Part shown: positions 9,444 to 18,628 of the stretch, in pieces | Layout of the letters: each line of letters starts with the position of its first letter | Numbering within the stretch: the stretch's first letter is position 1 | NCBI RefSeq assembly: GCF_000317145.1 | Contig: NC_019697.1 | Span: 682,001 to 746,000 of the forward strand | DNA length: 64,000 nucleotides | Direction of reading: 5' to 3' | Source of the DNA: Chamaesiphon minutus PCC 6605 | GTDB lineage: Bacteria; Cyanobacteriota; Cyanobacteriia; Cyanobacteriales; Chamaesiphonaceae | Notes under the pieces: model-generated | Told to the model about the DNA's origin: nothing | The model's input: the letters and a program-made list of their open reading frames with translations, nothing else | Databases searched by the model: none | Made by a program: the position numbers and the translations under genes

Positions 9444-10397
9444 TTAATTAGTTTCTATCAGTTCGTTCTCTTTTAAATCTGCTGGTTGGAGTTTGCGTTT
9501 GAACGCGATCGACGAACCCAAAATGGATAGCCAAACCGTTAGCCTTGTCGGTGGGGGGACAGTAGGAACTGAGACAGCCTGAAATGCCAAATCGCCAACG
9601 ATCTTATGTCCGGCTGTCGTCGGATGAATACTATCCCAAAATAAATATGTATTAGGCGTTTTACAGCCAACCGAAAAGCAGCCATCTGTGACATTATCAA
9701 ATCCATAACCACGCGGGTCGCTTATCGCCTGACTAAATGCAGTATTAACATCCACCAAAATTAATTTTACCCCAGAGTTTGTTTGTCTTAACGTATCGAT
9801 ACTTGCCGCTAAACCAGCGTTATGTGCTTGCGTTAACAAATTTAGTTGTGAAGCCGCAGGCTGATTGCGGGTACTAGGTAGCGTGCCGAGATTGGGGAGA
9901 TTTACAACCAAGATATTTTTAGCACCACGAGCAATGAGAATCCCCATCTCGCGGTTCAAATTAGCGAGCGTGACTTTGGGATCTGGTATACTTGCTGGCG
10001 TGGCTCGCAAATAATCATTAGCTCCACCCCAAATTACATATAGTGCCTTGGGGTCGCTAATTGGATTATTTTTCACCTGTTGAGAGATTCCCTGCAAGTT
10101 AGGAATATAATCTTGACCGACGTTAGTCGTGCCAGTTGTCGCGCCCCCCTCAGCAAAAATTTGACGGCGATCGATCCCGATGCCTAATCTATCTGCGAGG
10201 TATTCAATCCAGAGTTTGCCGTTAGAAAACCGTCCCTGACTTTTGTATGGCGCGATCGCCCCTTTCGCTGCGGCATTGCCGACATCTGAGAGACTATCCC
10301 CGTACACGACTATTTGGCTGAAAGTTGCCGCGATCGCGCGAACTGGCATAAGGCTGTAACCCAGAAGTAACCCACCAACGATTAAAAATATTTTCAT
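9444..10397 (-). CDS. SGNH/GDSL family esterase, exported, degenerate PEP-CTERM tail
   Basis: A secreted GDSL hydrolase of 317 residues. The signal peptide MKIFLIVGGLLLGYSLMPV is followed by block I GDSLSD with the nucleophile Ser, block III GGANDYL and block V WDSIHPTTAGH with the catalytic Asp and His. I start at ATG 10397 rather than at the upstream in-frame start at 10439, because the tandem paralog begins at the same point. The C-terminus keeps the hydrophobic stretch and the basic FKRKLQPAD end of a PEP-CTERM signal, but VPEP is replaced by VPPP. A sorting function is therefore doubtful. Substrate unknown. Confidence 0.88.
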   Translation of the reverse strand: MKIFLIVGGLLLGYSLMPVRAIAATFSQIVVYGDSLSDVGNAAAKGAIAPYKSQGRFSNGKLWIEYLADRLGIGIDRRQIFAEGGATTGTTNVGQDYIPNLQGISQQVKNNPISDPKALYVIWGGANDYLRATPASIPDPKVTLANLNREMGILIARGAKNILVVNLPNLGTLPSTRNQPAASQLNLLTQAHNAGLAASIDTLRQTNSGVKLILVDVNTAFSQAISDPRGYGFDNVTDGCFSVGCKTPNTYLFWDSIHPTTAGHKIVGDLAFQAVSVPTVPPPTRLTVWLSILGSSIAFKRKLQPADLKENELIETN

Positions 10398-10622
10398 CTG
10401 GCTGTCTGGCTCGCGATTATCGGAGTATTTAGGCGACAAGTTGCAGCCGCATCATAGTTCGATTGTATCTATTCCAATCTTCGCTATTCATCGGTACGAT
10501 CTGAGAAGATGTTTGTTAAATATTTAACAATCATAGTGAAGTTTTCCACTGACGCGCGATCGATAACAGAAGGGGCAATCGATCGACTACTCCTCCTGTT
10601 TGAAGATAGAATTTGGAGAATT

Positions 10623-11606
10623 TTAGTTACTCTCTACCAGTTCTTTTGCTGTTACATCTGCTGGTTTGAGTTTGCGCTTGAAGGCGATCGCCGAGCCAAA
10701 AGCCATCAACGAACCTACTACAGTCATCGGTTCGGGCACAGCCGTAGGCGATACGGTATTAAATGCCAAATCGCCAATTAGCTTATGTGTGGCTGTTGTT
10801 GGATGAATATCATCCCAAAACAGATTAGTATTTGGATTGGTACAGAGCGAACTAATTGTAATACATTGAGTCGTCACATCGGTAAATCCAAAACTGCTTG
10901 GACTGGCAACAACGTCGTCGAACAAAGAGTTAACATTCAATAAGTTTAATGTTACAGTCGGATTAGCTAAACTTAAATTAGAAATAGCCGTCGCCAAGCC
11001 AGCATTATGCGCTGCGGTTAAATTATTCAAACCGACTGCCACGGCACCAAGATTTCGGGTACTGGGTAGCGCACCTAAATTTGGTAAATTTGGAATTAAA
11101 ATATTAGTGGCTCCGCGCCCGATTAAAGTATTAATTTCACCAGTCAAATTAGCGATAGTTTGGATGGGATTTGCGGGATCGGCTGGAGTTGAAGATAAGT
11201 AATCATTAGCTCCCCCCCAAATGACATAAAGTGCCGCAGGATCGTTAATAGCATTATCTGTTACTTGTGTCTGGATGCCAATGAAGCCAGGTGCAGGTTG
11301 CCCAATATTGATTGTACTAGTTTTAGCACCACCGATCGCAAAATTAGTACTAGGAGTAGAAGGAATACCTAATCTAGCGGCTAGATACTCGACCCAAATT
11401 GGCCCATTAGAAAATCTGCCACCTCCATTGGTATAAGCTGGAAATTGCGATCCAGGCGGAAAAGCACTTGTTGCAGCAGCGGCTCGCCCAAGATCGGAAA
11501 GACTATCTCCGTAAACAACTAATTGACTGAATGTAGCCGCGATCGCCTTGACTGGAGCTAGAGTAGAGGCAATAATTAGCCCACCAACAATTAAAAATCT
11601 TTTCAT
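10623..11606 (-). CDS. SGNH/GDSL family esterase with PEP-CTERM sorting signal
   Basis: Paralog of the following gene, 327 residues. It has a signal peptide (MKRFLIVGGLIIASTLAPV), GDSLSD with catalytic Ser, GGANDYL, and WDDIHPTTATH at block V. The C-terminus has a textbook PEP-CTERM signal: VPEP, a hydrophobic helix and the basic FKRKLKPAD end, so it should be processed by an exosortase and kept at or beyond the cell surface. The two genes point the same way, 225 bases apart, and clearly arose by tandem duplication. The substrate of these cyanobacterial esterases is not known. Confidence 0.9.
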   Translation of the reverse strand: MKRFLIVGGLIIASTLAPVKAIAATFSQLVVYGDSLSDLGRAAAATSAFPPGSQFPAYTNGGGRFSNGPIWVEYLAARLGIPSTPSTNFAIGGAKTSTINIGQPAPGFIGIQTQVTDNAINDPAALYVIWGGANDYLSSTPADPANPIQTIANLTGEINTLIGRGATNILIPNLPNLGALPSTRNLGAVAVGLNNLTAAHNAGLATAISNLSLANPTVTLNLLNVNSLFDDVVASPSSFGFTDVTTQCITISSLCTNPNTNLFWDDIHPTTATHKLIGDLAFNTVSPTAVPEPMTVVGSLMAFGSAIAFKRKLKPADVTAKELVESN

Positions 11607-11744
11607 GTGGTTTTCTGGGTAAAGATTACAAGCGTATCCTACGACAAGATGTATCGCAATTATAGCCTAATAGTACCCAGTTCTCTCTGTGCTATTGCTC
11701 AGTAAGCTTACAATTTTCTTTGTAAAATTTCTCACCAGCTCAAT

Positions 11745-11781
11745 AAAAAAGAGAGCAGAAAATTAATTCTCTGCTCTCTTA
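11745..11781 (-). terminator. Rho-independent terminator of the rbcL-rbcX-rbcS operon
   Basis: AAGAGAGCAGA and TCTGCTCTCTT form a perfect 11-bp stem around a 10-base loop. On the minus strand it is followed directly by a run of T. It lies about 50 bases beyond the rbcS stop. Confidence 0.85.
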
Positions 11782-11831
11782 AGTAATATTAGTTCCAAAA
11801 AGTTAGAACTACAGGTAGCTGAATCGCTCGA

Positions 11832-12152
11832 CTATGGCTTGTGAACGATAAAGCTCAAAACTTGACACTGTTTGATGTTGTCAAAACCAACAACCCGAAC
11901 GAAACAATGACCGTATTCACTACGGCAAGCACGCACTTCAGCTAAAATTTCGTTAGTAGTAGTAGCGTTGAATAAAGGTAACTTCCAAAGTGTCCAGTAG
12001 TGCTGGGTAGGCTCTGAATCTTGGCTGAACTCAACACCAGGAATATAGCCTTGATCGAGCATATATTGCAGTTGTTTAGCAATTTGAGCATCGCTCAATG
12101 GTGGCAAGTAGGAAAAAGTCTCAAAGCGACGGGCGAAAGGTAAAGTTTGCAT
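11832..12152 (-). CDS. rbcS: RuBisCO small subunit
   Basis: The small subunit of form IB ribulose-bisphosphate carboxylase/oxygenase, which caps the L8 core in the carboxysome. The 106 residues include the conserved [28 protein letters not shown] and [10 protein letters not shown] segments. It is the last gene of the rbcL-rbcX-rbcS operon and is followed by a strong terminator. Confidence 0.97.
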   Translation of the reverse strand: MQTLPFARRFETFSYLPPLSDAQIAKQLQYMLDQGYIPGVEFSQDSEPTQHYWTLWKLPLFNATTTNEILAEVRACRSEYGHCFVRVVGFDNIKQCQVLSFIVHKP

Positions 12153-12210
12153 TTCTATTTGCTCTACGGCTAAATATGTTGAGATGAGAGGATGTCTTTA
12201 CAACTTTTAG

Positions 12211-12591
12211 TTATTCAGACGATGATTCGATCGGGCTACTTGGTTCGGTAATGGATAGCTGCGAGAGCTTCTCTAGCTGCTGCTTGCGATACTGGCTATT
12301 TTTGAGTTTGATGTCATGAAATACCATTTCTGGCAGATCTTCCATGATGTCTTCGACCAAATGTTCTCTTACAGTCATAATCCTGAAGGCTAACTCCTGG
12401 TTTTGCGCCAAGAGTGCGTGCAAATAGACTTCGCCATCTTGGAGAATTTGTTGACCGGAAAAACCGCGCAGCCACAGTGCTAAAGGCGGATTCATTTCAG
12501 TCAATTCGGCCAGAACGCTCTGCACTGCTTGATAAGTCAAGTAGCTAGAGATAACTTTAGTCGTAGCTTTGGCAACTTGTTTGCGATCCAT
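12211..12591 (-). CDS. rbcX: RuBisCO assembly chaperone RbcX
   Basis: A homodimeric chaperone that clamps the C-terminal tail of RbcL during assembly of the L8 core. The 126-residue protein starts MDRKQVAKATTKVISSYLTYQAV and contains the conserved LWLRGFSGQQILQDGE region. It lies between rbcL and rbcS, the usual place in beta-cyanobacteria. The C-terminal 20 residues (after QQLEKLSQL) are low complexity and variable in the family. Confidence 0.96.
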   Translation of the reverse strand: MDRKQVAKATTKVISSYLTYQAVQSVLAELTEMNPPLALWLRGFSGQQILQDGEVYLHALLAQNQELAFRIMTVREHLVEDIMEDLPEMVFHDIKLKNSQYRKQQLEKLSQLSITEPSSPIESSSE

Positions 12592-12650
12592 TACCGAAAA
12601 GTGAAGAGATTATAAATAGTGTTTAGCTAACTGTACTTACTACTAATTCG

Positions 12651-12681
12651 CTATCAACTATCAACTATCAACTATCAACTA
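12651..12681. repeat. Heptamer tandem repeat (CTATCAA) between rbcL and rbcX
   Basis: Four direct copies of the heptamer CTATCAA, with a partial fifth, fill the end of the rbcL-rbcX spacer. This is the short tandemly repeated repetitive (STRR) type known from cyanobacteria. It falls four bases beyond the rbcL stop and inside the operon transcript. Confidence 0.85.
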
Positions 12682-12684
12682 CTT

Positions 12685-14115
12685 CTACAGAGTATCCATT
12701 GCTTCAAATTCAAACTTGATCTCTTTCCAGAGTTCGAGTGCAACAGCTAGCTCAGGAGACCATTTACCAGCTTCACGGAGGACATCGCCACCTTCACGCA
12801 TCAGGTTACGACCTTCGTTCCGAGCTTGAATACAAGCTTCAAGTGCGACGCGGTTAGCTGTGGCACCAGGAGCATTACCCCATGGGTGTCCAGCAGTACC
12901 ACCACCAAATTGGAGGCAAGAGTCATCGCCGAAGATTTCTACCAATGCAGGCATGTGCCAAACGTGGATACCACCAGAAGCAACTGGGAATACACCAGGC
13001 ATGGAAGCCCAATCTTGGGTGAAGAAAATACCGCGAGAGCGATCTTCTTCGATGTAGTTTTCACGCATTAGGTCTACAAAACCCATGGTGATACCTTTTT
13101 CGCCTTCGAGTTTACCTACAACAGTACCGGAGTGAAGGTGATCCCCACCAGACATCCGCAAGCATTTAGCCAAAACGCGGAAGTGGATACCATGATTTTT
13201 TTGACGATCGATTACTGCGTGCATTGCGCGGTGAATGTGCAGGAGGATGCCGTTAGCTTGACACCACTTCGCCAAGGAAGTGTTGGCAGTAAAACCACCA
13301 GTCAAGAAGTCATGCATGATGATGGGCGTGCCAATTTCTTTAGCGAATTGAGCGCGTTCCATCATTTGCTCGTTAGTTGGCGCGGTCACGTTGAGGTAGT
13401 GACCTTTGATTTCGCCAGTTTCTGCTTGTGCTTTTTCGATAGCTTCTTGAACGAACAAGAATCTGTCGCGCCAACGCATGAAGGGTTGAGAGTTGATGTT
13501 TTCGTCGTCTTTGGTTAAATCTAGACCGCCACGGAGAACTTCATATACCGCCCGACCATAGTTTTTAGCAGATAGACCGAGTTTGGGTTTGATCGTACAA
13601 CCCAACAACGGACGACCATATTTATTTAATTTATCGCGCTCGACGGTGATCCCGTGAGGAGGCCCTTGGAAGGTCTTAAGATAAGCAACAGGAATACGTA
13701 AGTCTTCTAAACGTAATGCACGTAGGGCTTTGAAACCAAATACGTTACCTACTAATGAGGTAAGCATGTTGGTGACAGAACCTTCTTCAAATAAATCTAA
13801 AGGATAGGCAATAAAGCAAAAATATTGATTGTCTTCACCTTGAACTGGTTCGATGTGATAACAACGACCTTTGTACCGATCGAGATCGGTAAGCAAGTCA
13901 GTCCAAACAGTGGTCCAGGTACCTGTGGAAGACTCAGCGGCTACAGCAGCAGCAGCTTCTTCTGCGGGAACTCCAGGTTGGGGAGTCATCCGAAAAGCTG
14001 CGAGTAAGTCTGTATCTTTGGGAGTATAGTCGGGAGTGTAGTAAGTTAAACGATAGTCTTGTACACCAGCCTTATACCCAGATTTCGCCTGAGTTTGAGT
14101 TTGCGCGTAAGCCAT
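12685..14115 (-). CDS. rbcL: RuBisCO large subunit, form IB
   Basis: The catalytic subunit that fixes CO2 onto ribulose 1,5-bisphosphate. The 476 residues include [17 protein letters not shown] with the carbamylated Lys and its metal-binding Asp-Glu, the TIKPKLG active-site segment, the loop-6 region and the C-terminal tail bound by RbcX. A purine-rich AGGA stands five bases before the ATG. The upstream spacer (14116-14276) should hold the promoter. Sequence and operon order (rbcX inside) place it in the beta-cyanobacterial form IB group. Confidence 0.99.
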   Translation of the reverse strand: MAYAQTQTQAKSGYKAGVQDYRLTYYTPDYTPKDTDLLAAFRMTPQPGVPAEEAAAAVAAESSTGTWTTVWTDLLTDLDRYKGRCYHIEPVQGEDNQYFCFIAYPLDLFEEGSVTNMLTSLVGNVFGFKALRALRLEDLRIPVAYLKTFQGPPHGITVERDKLNKYGRPLLGCTIKPKLGLSAKNYGRAVYEVLRGGLDLTKDDENINSQPFMRWRDRFLFVQEAIEKAQAETGEIKGHYLNVTAPTNEQMMERAQFAKEIGTPIIMHDFLTGGFTANTSLAKWCQANGILLHIHRAMHAVIDRQKNHGIHFRVLAKCLRMSGGDHLHSGTVVGKLEGEKGITMGFVDLMRENYIEEDRSRGIFFTQDWASMPGVFPVASGGIHVWHMPALVEIFGDDSCLQFGGGTAGHPWGNAPGATANRVALEACIQARNEGRNLMREGGDVLREAGKWSPELAVALELWKEIKFEFEAMDTL

Positions 14116-14276
14116 AAATTTCCTAACCTTCAGGAACCAGTTGACGTTTCTTGTTAAAACTAACTATATCAGCAAGTGTATAAGTTTTGGTTTCGATCTT
14201 TTGACGATCGTGATAAGAGTCTTTTATATGTGTACCATCGAGAGGGATCTATACAACCGTAACGGTTATGGCACCT

Positions 14277-14310
14277 AAAAAAGGCAGCTAGATACTGAGT
14301 CTAACTGCCT
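14277..14310 (-). terminator. Rho-independent terminator of infC
   Basis: On the minus strand, AGGCAG and CTGCCT pair around an inner TAGA/TCTA stem and are followed by six T. It is placed about 100 bases after the infC stop, between infC and the rbcL promoter. Confidence 0.8.
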
Positions 14311-14409
14311 GAAATCAGGAATTGTAAAATATTATTTCTTGTTAACCTACCGTAATACTCTAAGCGTACTTCAGCCGATCGACTTTCACCCATCGAGTAA
14401 AGCCAGGAT

Positions 14410-15000
14410 CTAGCCAGCTTTTTTCGGAGACAGGATCATCATCATATTCCGACCCTCTTTTTTGGGGAATTGCTGAACTTCGGCAATTTCCTTCAGGTCG
14501 TCGGCCATACGTTTGAGCACTTTTTCGGCGAGATCGCTATGTTGGATCTCCCGACCGCGAAAAGTAATAGTTGCTTTGACTTTATCGCCAGCTTTAATAA
14601 ATCGATCGGCTTGACTAACTCGTACTTGGTAGTCATGTTCCTCGATCGTGTAGCGCATTTTGACTTCTTTGAGTTCGGAAGTATGTTGCTTCTTCTTCGC
14701 TTCTCTTGCTTTCTTTTCTAGTTCAAACTTATACTTCCCGTAGTCCATAATCCGGCACACGGGTGGGTCGGCCTTGTCACTGACGAGAACTAAATCTAGT
14801 CCGTTTTCATCCGCTATCTCTTGCGCCTCTCTGGGCGTGAGAATTCCGAGCTGTTCGCCGTCGGTACCAATAACGCGAATCTGCGGGAAGCGAATGCGTT
14901 CGTTGATTTGAGGAAGATCGCGGGTGCGTCTTTTTTCGATGATGGGTGATTTAATAGGAATGGGAGGTTCTGGTGGGTAAGTGGTATGGTTATCCTCAAT
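14410..15000 (-). CDS. infC: Translation initiation factor IF-3, non-canonical start
   Basis: IF-3 binds the 30S subunit, blocks 50S joining and checks the start codon. The whole family sequence is in one frame: [18 protein letters not shown], then [47 protein letters not shown] and [13 protein letters not shown] at the C-terminus. The frame is open from 15027, but no ATG, GTG or TTG occurs before a GTG at 14760, which would remove the N-terminal domain. Candidates are ATT at 15000 (used here, 196 residues), ATT at 15018, or ATC at 14943 (177 residues, the usual length). E. coli infC starts with AUU and is autoregulated through it, so a rare start is plausible. No strong Shine-Dalgarno helps decide. 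Confidence 0.85.
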   Translation of the reverse strand: MEDNHTTYPPEPPIPIKSPIIEKRRTRDLPQINERIRFPQIRVIGTDGEQLGILTPREAQEIADENGLDLVLVSDKADPPVCRIMDYGKYKFELEKKAREAKKKQHTSELKEVKMRYTIEEHDYQVRVSQADRFIKAGDKVKATITFRGREIQHSDLAEKVLKRMADDLKEIAEVQQFPKKEGRNMMMILSPKKAG

Positions 15001-15167
15001 TACAGCTCGCTGTAAAATCGGTCTAAACTAAGATATCTAGCAATATTTAGCTTATACAACTATTTTACCCAGATTCTTTATATTGGGAGCATAAGTTTAA
15101 TATTTTTTAAGCTTAATTTTTGTCTTTTTTACCAGATTGGCGATCGATGGGCACCAGAGGAGAGAGT

Positions 15168-16205
15168 ATGTTGCGGACTTGGCATCAAAAGGTCGGAAAT
15201 CAGCGCGATTGGGTGTGGCGGGGTTGGCAAACTCGGTACACTTACCAGCGATGTAGTACGGCGGCGAGTAGTGCGCCCCCAGTGCTATTACTACATGGCT
15301 TTGGTGCGTCGATCGGTCATTGGCAACACAATCTCGAATTTTTGGCCGCCGAACATACCGTGTATGGATTGGATCTCGTCGGTTGGGGTGGCTCGCGCAA
15401 GCCGAATATCGAGTACGATATCGACTTATGGGCCGATCAGGTGTATGACTTTTGGCAAACTTTTATCGGTCGTCCGTTAATTTTGGTTGGTAACTCGATC
15501 GGTTCGTTAGTGGCTTTGGTAGCTGCGGCCAAGCATCCAGAAATGGCGGCGACGCTGGTAATGGTGAGTTTGCCAGATTTGTCGGCAGAACAGGAATTGA
15601 TTCCACGATCGCTTCAACCTTTGGTTAATGGCGTCAAGAAAGTTATCCTCAATCCGCCGCTCCTCCATGCCTTATTTCGGGTAGTGAGTCGGCCTAACGT
15701 GGCGCGGAAATGGGCTAAGATTGCCTATGCCAATCCCGAGCGTGTCACGGATGAATTACTCGATCTGTTTCTGACCCCAGCACTCGAACGCGAGGCTCCA
15801 GCGGCTTTTGTGCGAATTATGCAAGGGATGACCAGTAGTAAGTTTTCGCCCAATATTCGGAAGTTGTTGCCGCAAATGCAGATACCGATGTTATTGCTGT
15901 GGGGTAGTGACGATCGGATGATCCCACAGGGAACGGCGGCAATCTTGCTTAAATTGAATCCGCTACTAGAATTGGTAAATCTTGAAGCCGCCGGACATTG
16001 CGCCCACGATGAGATTCCGGAGGTAGTTAATTGTCAGATTCGCACTTGGCTAGACTCGCTGGCAACGAAACAATTTCGCTCTGCTAGTACGGCGGCTGAG
16101 ACTATAGCCGCAGCGGTAGAGTCTGGCGCAGATCTGAGTTGGCAAACGCTAGATCGGCCTGAGAGTCTACCACCAGTGGCTGAAAGCGGCTACAGGATGG
16201 AGTGA
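15168..16205 (+). CDS. Alpha/beta fold hydrolase
   Basis: An alpha/beta hydrolase of about 345 residues. The oxyanion strand LLLHGFGASIGHW, nucleophile elbow GNSIGS, the acid in GSDDRMIP and the histidine in AGHCAHDE form a complete catalytic triad. In-frame starts lie at TTG 15120, ATG 15147 and ATG 15168. I prefer 15168 because GAGGAGAGAG sits just before it. Similar proteins are common in cyanobacteria, often annotated near chlorophyll or membrane-lipid functions, but no substrate can be named. The tail beyond about residue 300 is variable. Confidence 0.85.
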   Translation: MLRTWHQKVGNQRDWVWRGWQTRYTYQRCSTAASSAPPVLLLHGFGASIGHWQHNLEFLAAEHTVYGLDLVGWGGSRKPNIEYDIDLWADQVYDFWQTFIGRPLILVGNSIGSLVALVAAAKHPEMAATLVMVSLPDLSAEQELIPRSLQPLVNGVKKVILNPPLLHALFRVVSRPNVARKWAKIAYANPERVTDELLDLFLTPALEREAPAAFVRIMQGMTSSKFSPNIRKLLPQMQIPMLLLWGSDDRMIPQGTAAILLKLNPLLELVNLEAAGHCAHDEIPEVVNCQIRTWLDSLATKQFRSASTAAETIAAAVESGADLSWQTLDRPESLPPVAESGYRME

Positions 16206-16212
16206 AAATGGT

Positions 16213-16563
16213 TTAACCCACTGTTACTTGGTCGATGTTGACATCGCTAGCTCCAGAGACACCACTAGCCAGCTCGACCATTTTATCGAGAATATCTTGG
16301 CTGGGGACGGAACCTTTGAGTACAACACTGCTGCCAGTTTGAGCCACCCAGAGCGTATCGACATCAGTGACGGATGCGTCTTCATCAAAAGCGATGGCGA
16401 CTCGTTTGGCTAGACCGCTTTGGTCGTATTCACCATTAACTCCCATCCGCTCTGGAGCTACTTCTCCACCTGTTTCTGGATCGGTAGCGTCAGCAGCAGG
16501 AGCTGGATTGACTTCAGCATTTGCTGGCTTTTCCATTCCAAATAATTTTTTGAAGAAACCCAC
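16213..16563 (-). CDS. BON-domain protein
   Basis: A small protein of 116 residues. After a short N-terminal segment (GFFKKLFGMEK) and a Pro/Ala-rich linker comes a BON-type domain: LAKRVAIAFDEDASV, LWVAQTGSSVVLKGSVPS and ILDKMVELASGVSGASDV. BON domains bind phospholipid or other envelope ligands. There is no signal peptide, and LysM is absent. I choose the GTG at 16563, preceded by GGGAG, over an ATG at 16602 that adds an unlikely hydrophobic lead. It converges tail-to-tail with the hydrolase gene, seven bases apart. Confidence 0.72.
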   Translation of the reverse strand: MGFFKKLFGMEKPANAEVNPAPAADATDPETGGEVAPERMGVNGEYDQSGLAKRVAIAFDEDASVTDVDTLWVAQTGSSVVLKGSVPSQDILDKMVELASGVSGASDVNIDQVTVG

Positions 16564-16692
16564 GATCGTAATACTCCCTATAAAAACATAAACCCTATCC
16601 ATTATGCGGGGTATTTACAGTCAAATCCGCAGATGACTACATTTTTTTTAAGATTGTGACAATCGAGAATTGTGGGACAATATAACGCGATA

Positions 16693-16803
16693 GTTAGGTG
16701 TTAGGCTTTAGGCTTTAGGCTTGGGGTGTTAGAAAGAAAGACATATAGTAGTTACCGACCTAATACCTAACACCTAACACCTAATACCTAACACCTCATA
16801 CCT
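16693..16803. repeat. Inverted clusters of heptamer repeats upstream of ilvH
   Basis: The left cluster (16693-16731) is GTTAGGTGTTAGGC with TTAGGCT heptamers. The right cluster (about 16760-16803) is ACCTAAC/ACCTAAT heptamers. The two are reverse complements and can fold into a long imperfect stem. It ends ten bases before the ilvH start, so it may affect translation or mRNA stability. Confidence 0.75.
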
Positions 16804-16812
16804 AAGTTTGCG

Positions 16813-17316
16813 ATGAAACATACTCTATCTGTGTTGGTTGAAGATGAAGCTGGAGTGCTGACCCGGATTGCGGGATTATTTGCCCGGAGGGGCTTTAATA
16901 TCGAAAGTCTGGCGGTTGGGCCTGCGGAGCAAGAAGGTCGCTCGCGGGTGACAATGGTAATTAATGGGGACGATCGCGCGATCGAGCAACTGACGAAGCA
17001 GCTCTATAAGCTGGTGAATATTTTTAAGGTACTAGATATTACCGATGTGCCTTGCGTAGAGCGCGAATTGATGCTGCTTAAAGTTAATGCAACTAGCACG
17101 CATCGATCGGAAATTATCGAACTGGCACATATCTTTCGGGCGCGAGTGGTCGATGTAGCTGAAGATGCGCTGACGTTGGAAGTCGTCGGCGATCCGGGTA
17201 AGATTGTCGCGATCGTCCAAGTTTTACAGAAATTTGGAATCAAGGAAATCGCCCGTACTGGTAAAGTTGCCCTCGCCAGAGAATCGAAGGTGAATACTGA
17301 GTCTTTGAAGTTGTAA
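16813..17316 (+). CDS. ilvH: Acetolactate synthase small (regulatory) subunit
   Basis: The regulatory subunit of acetohydroxyacid synthase, which binds valine and stimulates the large subunit in branched-chain amino acid synthesis. The 167 residues begin [30 protein letters not shown], the ACT domain with the allosteric site, followed by the C-terminal ALS_ss domain ([10 protein letters not shown] to [12 protein letters not shown]). It stands alone; the ThDP enzyme gene at 48735-50411 is not its large subunit. Confidence 0.96.
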   Translation: MKHTLSVLVEDEAGVLTRIAGLFARRGFNIESLAVGPAEQEGRSRVTMVINGDDRAIEQLTKQLYKLVNIFKVLDITDVPCVERELMLLKVNATSTHRSEIIELAHIFRARVVDVAEDALTLEVVGDPGKIVAIVQVLQKFGIKEIARTGKVALARESKVNTESLKL

Positions 17317-17728
17317 TTTTGGGGAGTTGGGAGAGGGGGAGAGTGGGAGAGTGGGAGATTGGGAGATTGGGATGAGATTTTCAATCCGCAATCCGCAATC
17401 CGCAATCCGCAATCCAAAATTCATTACCCATTACCCATCCACCCATCCACCCATACTGGATCTTGTCGCGATCGATAGCCAATTGTCACAATTTTTAGAA
17501 ATGAGGCTACTGTTTGTGGAATCTCGGTGCTATGATTGTGAAATAAACATTAAGTTTATCTGGGTTGGGATTTTGGTAAATGTTAGTGCTGTTGTATTAT
17601 CTACCAGGTCGCGAACCGATCGAAGTATCTAAACTTTGCTAACTAGAAGAGACTCTATGGTTAATTGCTAGTACTTCGATCGATATGATGTAGCTAGTTG
17701 TTAGCACCCTTAGCGAGTGTAAATTATT
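17317..17728. other. Intergenic region with purine-rich and CAATCCG repeats before kaiA
   Basis: No gene is supported in these 412 bases. Positions 17331-17372 are a GGGAGAG/GGGAGATT tandem array, 17383-17414 has four copies of CAATCCG, and 17430-17455 has CCCATCCA copies. The rest (17460-17728) should hold the kaiA promoter. Confidence 0.65.
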
Positions 17729-18628
17729 TTGTCTGGTTCTCTCACAATTGCAGTTTTGGCTGACTCTGCGGATTTATTTGCGCTGTTGGGTCAAAATTTA
17801 AGTGTCGAGCGTTACGCGGTCAAGTATTTCACCGATCGAGCAGAATTTTTAGATTACGTCGAACGGGTAAAATACGAGCTAGATTGCTTGGTTTTTTACT
17901 CGGAACACCAACTTCTCCCGGCCATCGAGGCTCTGTACGTGCGGGGACTGATTTTGCCTGTAGTTATCGTACATCGATTGAGTCCAGACAATTTACCAAG
18001 CCACGAGCCGCTGGCGGTTGCCAATTCGTCTGCCTCTAGCAGTTATATTTACCAGCCATCAGAAGTAACTTTAGCAGTTACCCAGATGTCCGAGATGGGT
18101 ATCGCTATTGATAAAGCAATTGCCAAGTTTTTGAATCTCACGCCCATTCCCTCAGCTACTCGTCAAGAGCGACCTGCAAAGGTTGAGACTCAACAGCATA
18201 TCCCCGAACCAAACTTTTTGCGCCAACAGCAAAGCCGCTTGTCGCAGAAACTTACCGAACGCTTGGGATATCTGGCAGTGTACTACAGACGCAATCCAAG
18301 CCAATTTTTCCGCCATCTCGATCGCCGTCAGAAGCAAGAGCTACTCGACGCATTAAAATTACAGTATCGCCACATCGTCCTCGAATATTTTGCCGACAGT
18401 ACGCAGATCGATCTCCAGATCGATGAATTCGTTAGTGCTGTTTTCTTTAGAGATCTTGCCGTGTCGGAAATTGTCAAGATTCACATGGAATTGATGGAAG
18501 AATTCTCAGACCAGTTAAAATTGGAAGGACGTAGCGAGGAAATTTTGCTAGATTACCGCCTGACGCTAATTGACATTATTGCCCATCTGTGCGAGATGTA
18601 TCGTCGCTCGATCCCGCGCGAGATGTAG
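17729..18628 (+). CDS. kaiA: Circadian clock protein KaiA
   Basis: Stimulates KaiC autophosphorylation by binding its C-terminal A-loop. The 299 residues comprise an N-terminal pseudo-receiver (about 1-135, SLTIAVLADSADLFALL), a linker, and the C-terminal four-helix KaiC-binding domain (about 175-295, RLGYLAVYYRRNP, EILLDYRLTLIDIIAHLCEMYRRSIPRE). It starts at a TTG, with no in-frame ATG close by. The pseudo-receiver lacks the phospho-acceptor Asp pocket, as in other KaiA. It is 509 bases upstream of kaiB on the same strand and likely has its own promoter. Confidence 0.97.
   Translation: MSGSLTIAVLADSADLFALLGQNLSVERYAVKYFTDRAEFLDYVERVKYELDCLVFYSEHQLLPAIEALYVRGLILPVVIVHRLSPDNLPSHEPLAVANSSASSSYIYQPSEVTLAVTQMSEMGIAIDKAIAKFLNLTPIPSATRQERPAKVETQQHIPEPNFLRQQQSRLSQKLTERLGYLAVYYRRNPSQFFRHLDRRQKQELLDALKLQYRHIVLEYFADSTQIDLQIDEFVSAVFFRDLAVSEIVKIHMELMEEFSDQLKLEGRSEEILLDYRLTLIDIIAHLCEMYRRSIPREM

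Noticed and set aside
12826-13518. Three open frames on the plus strand over rbcL
   Set aside because: They are antisense to the strongly conserved rbcL codons, have no family resemblance and follow from its codon bias.
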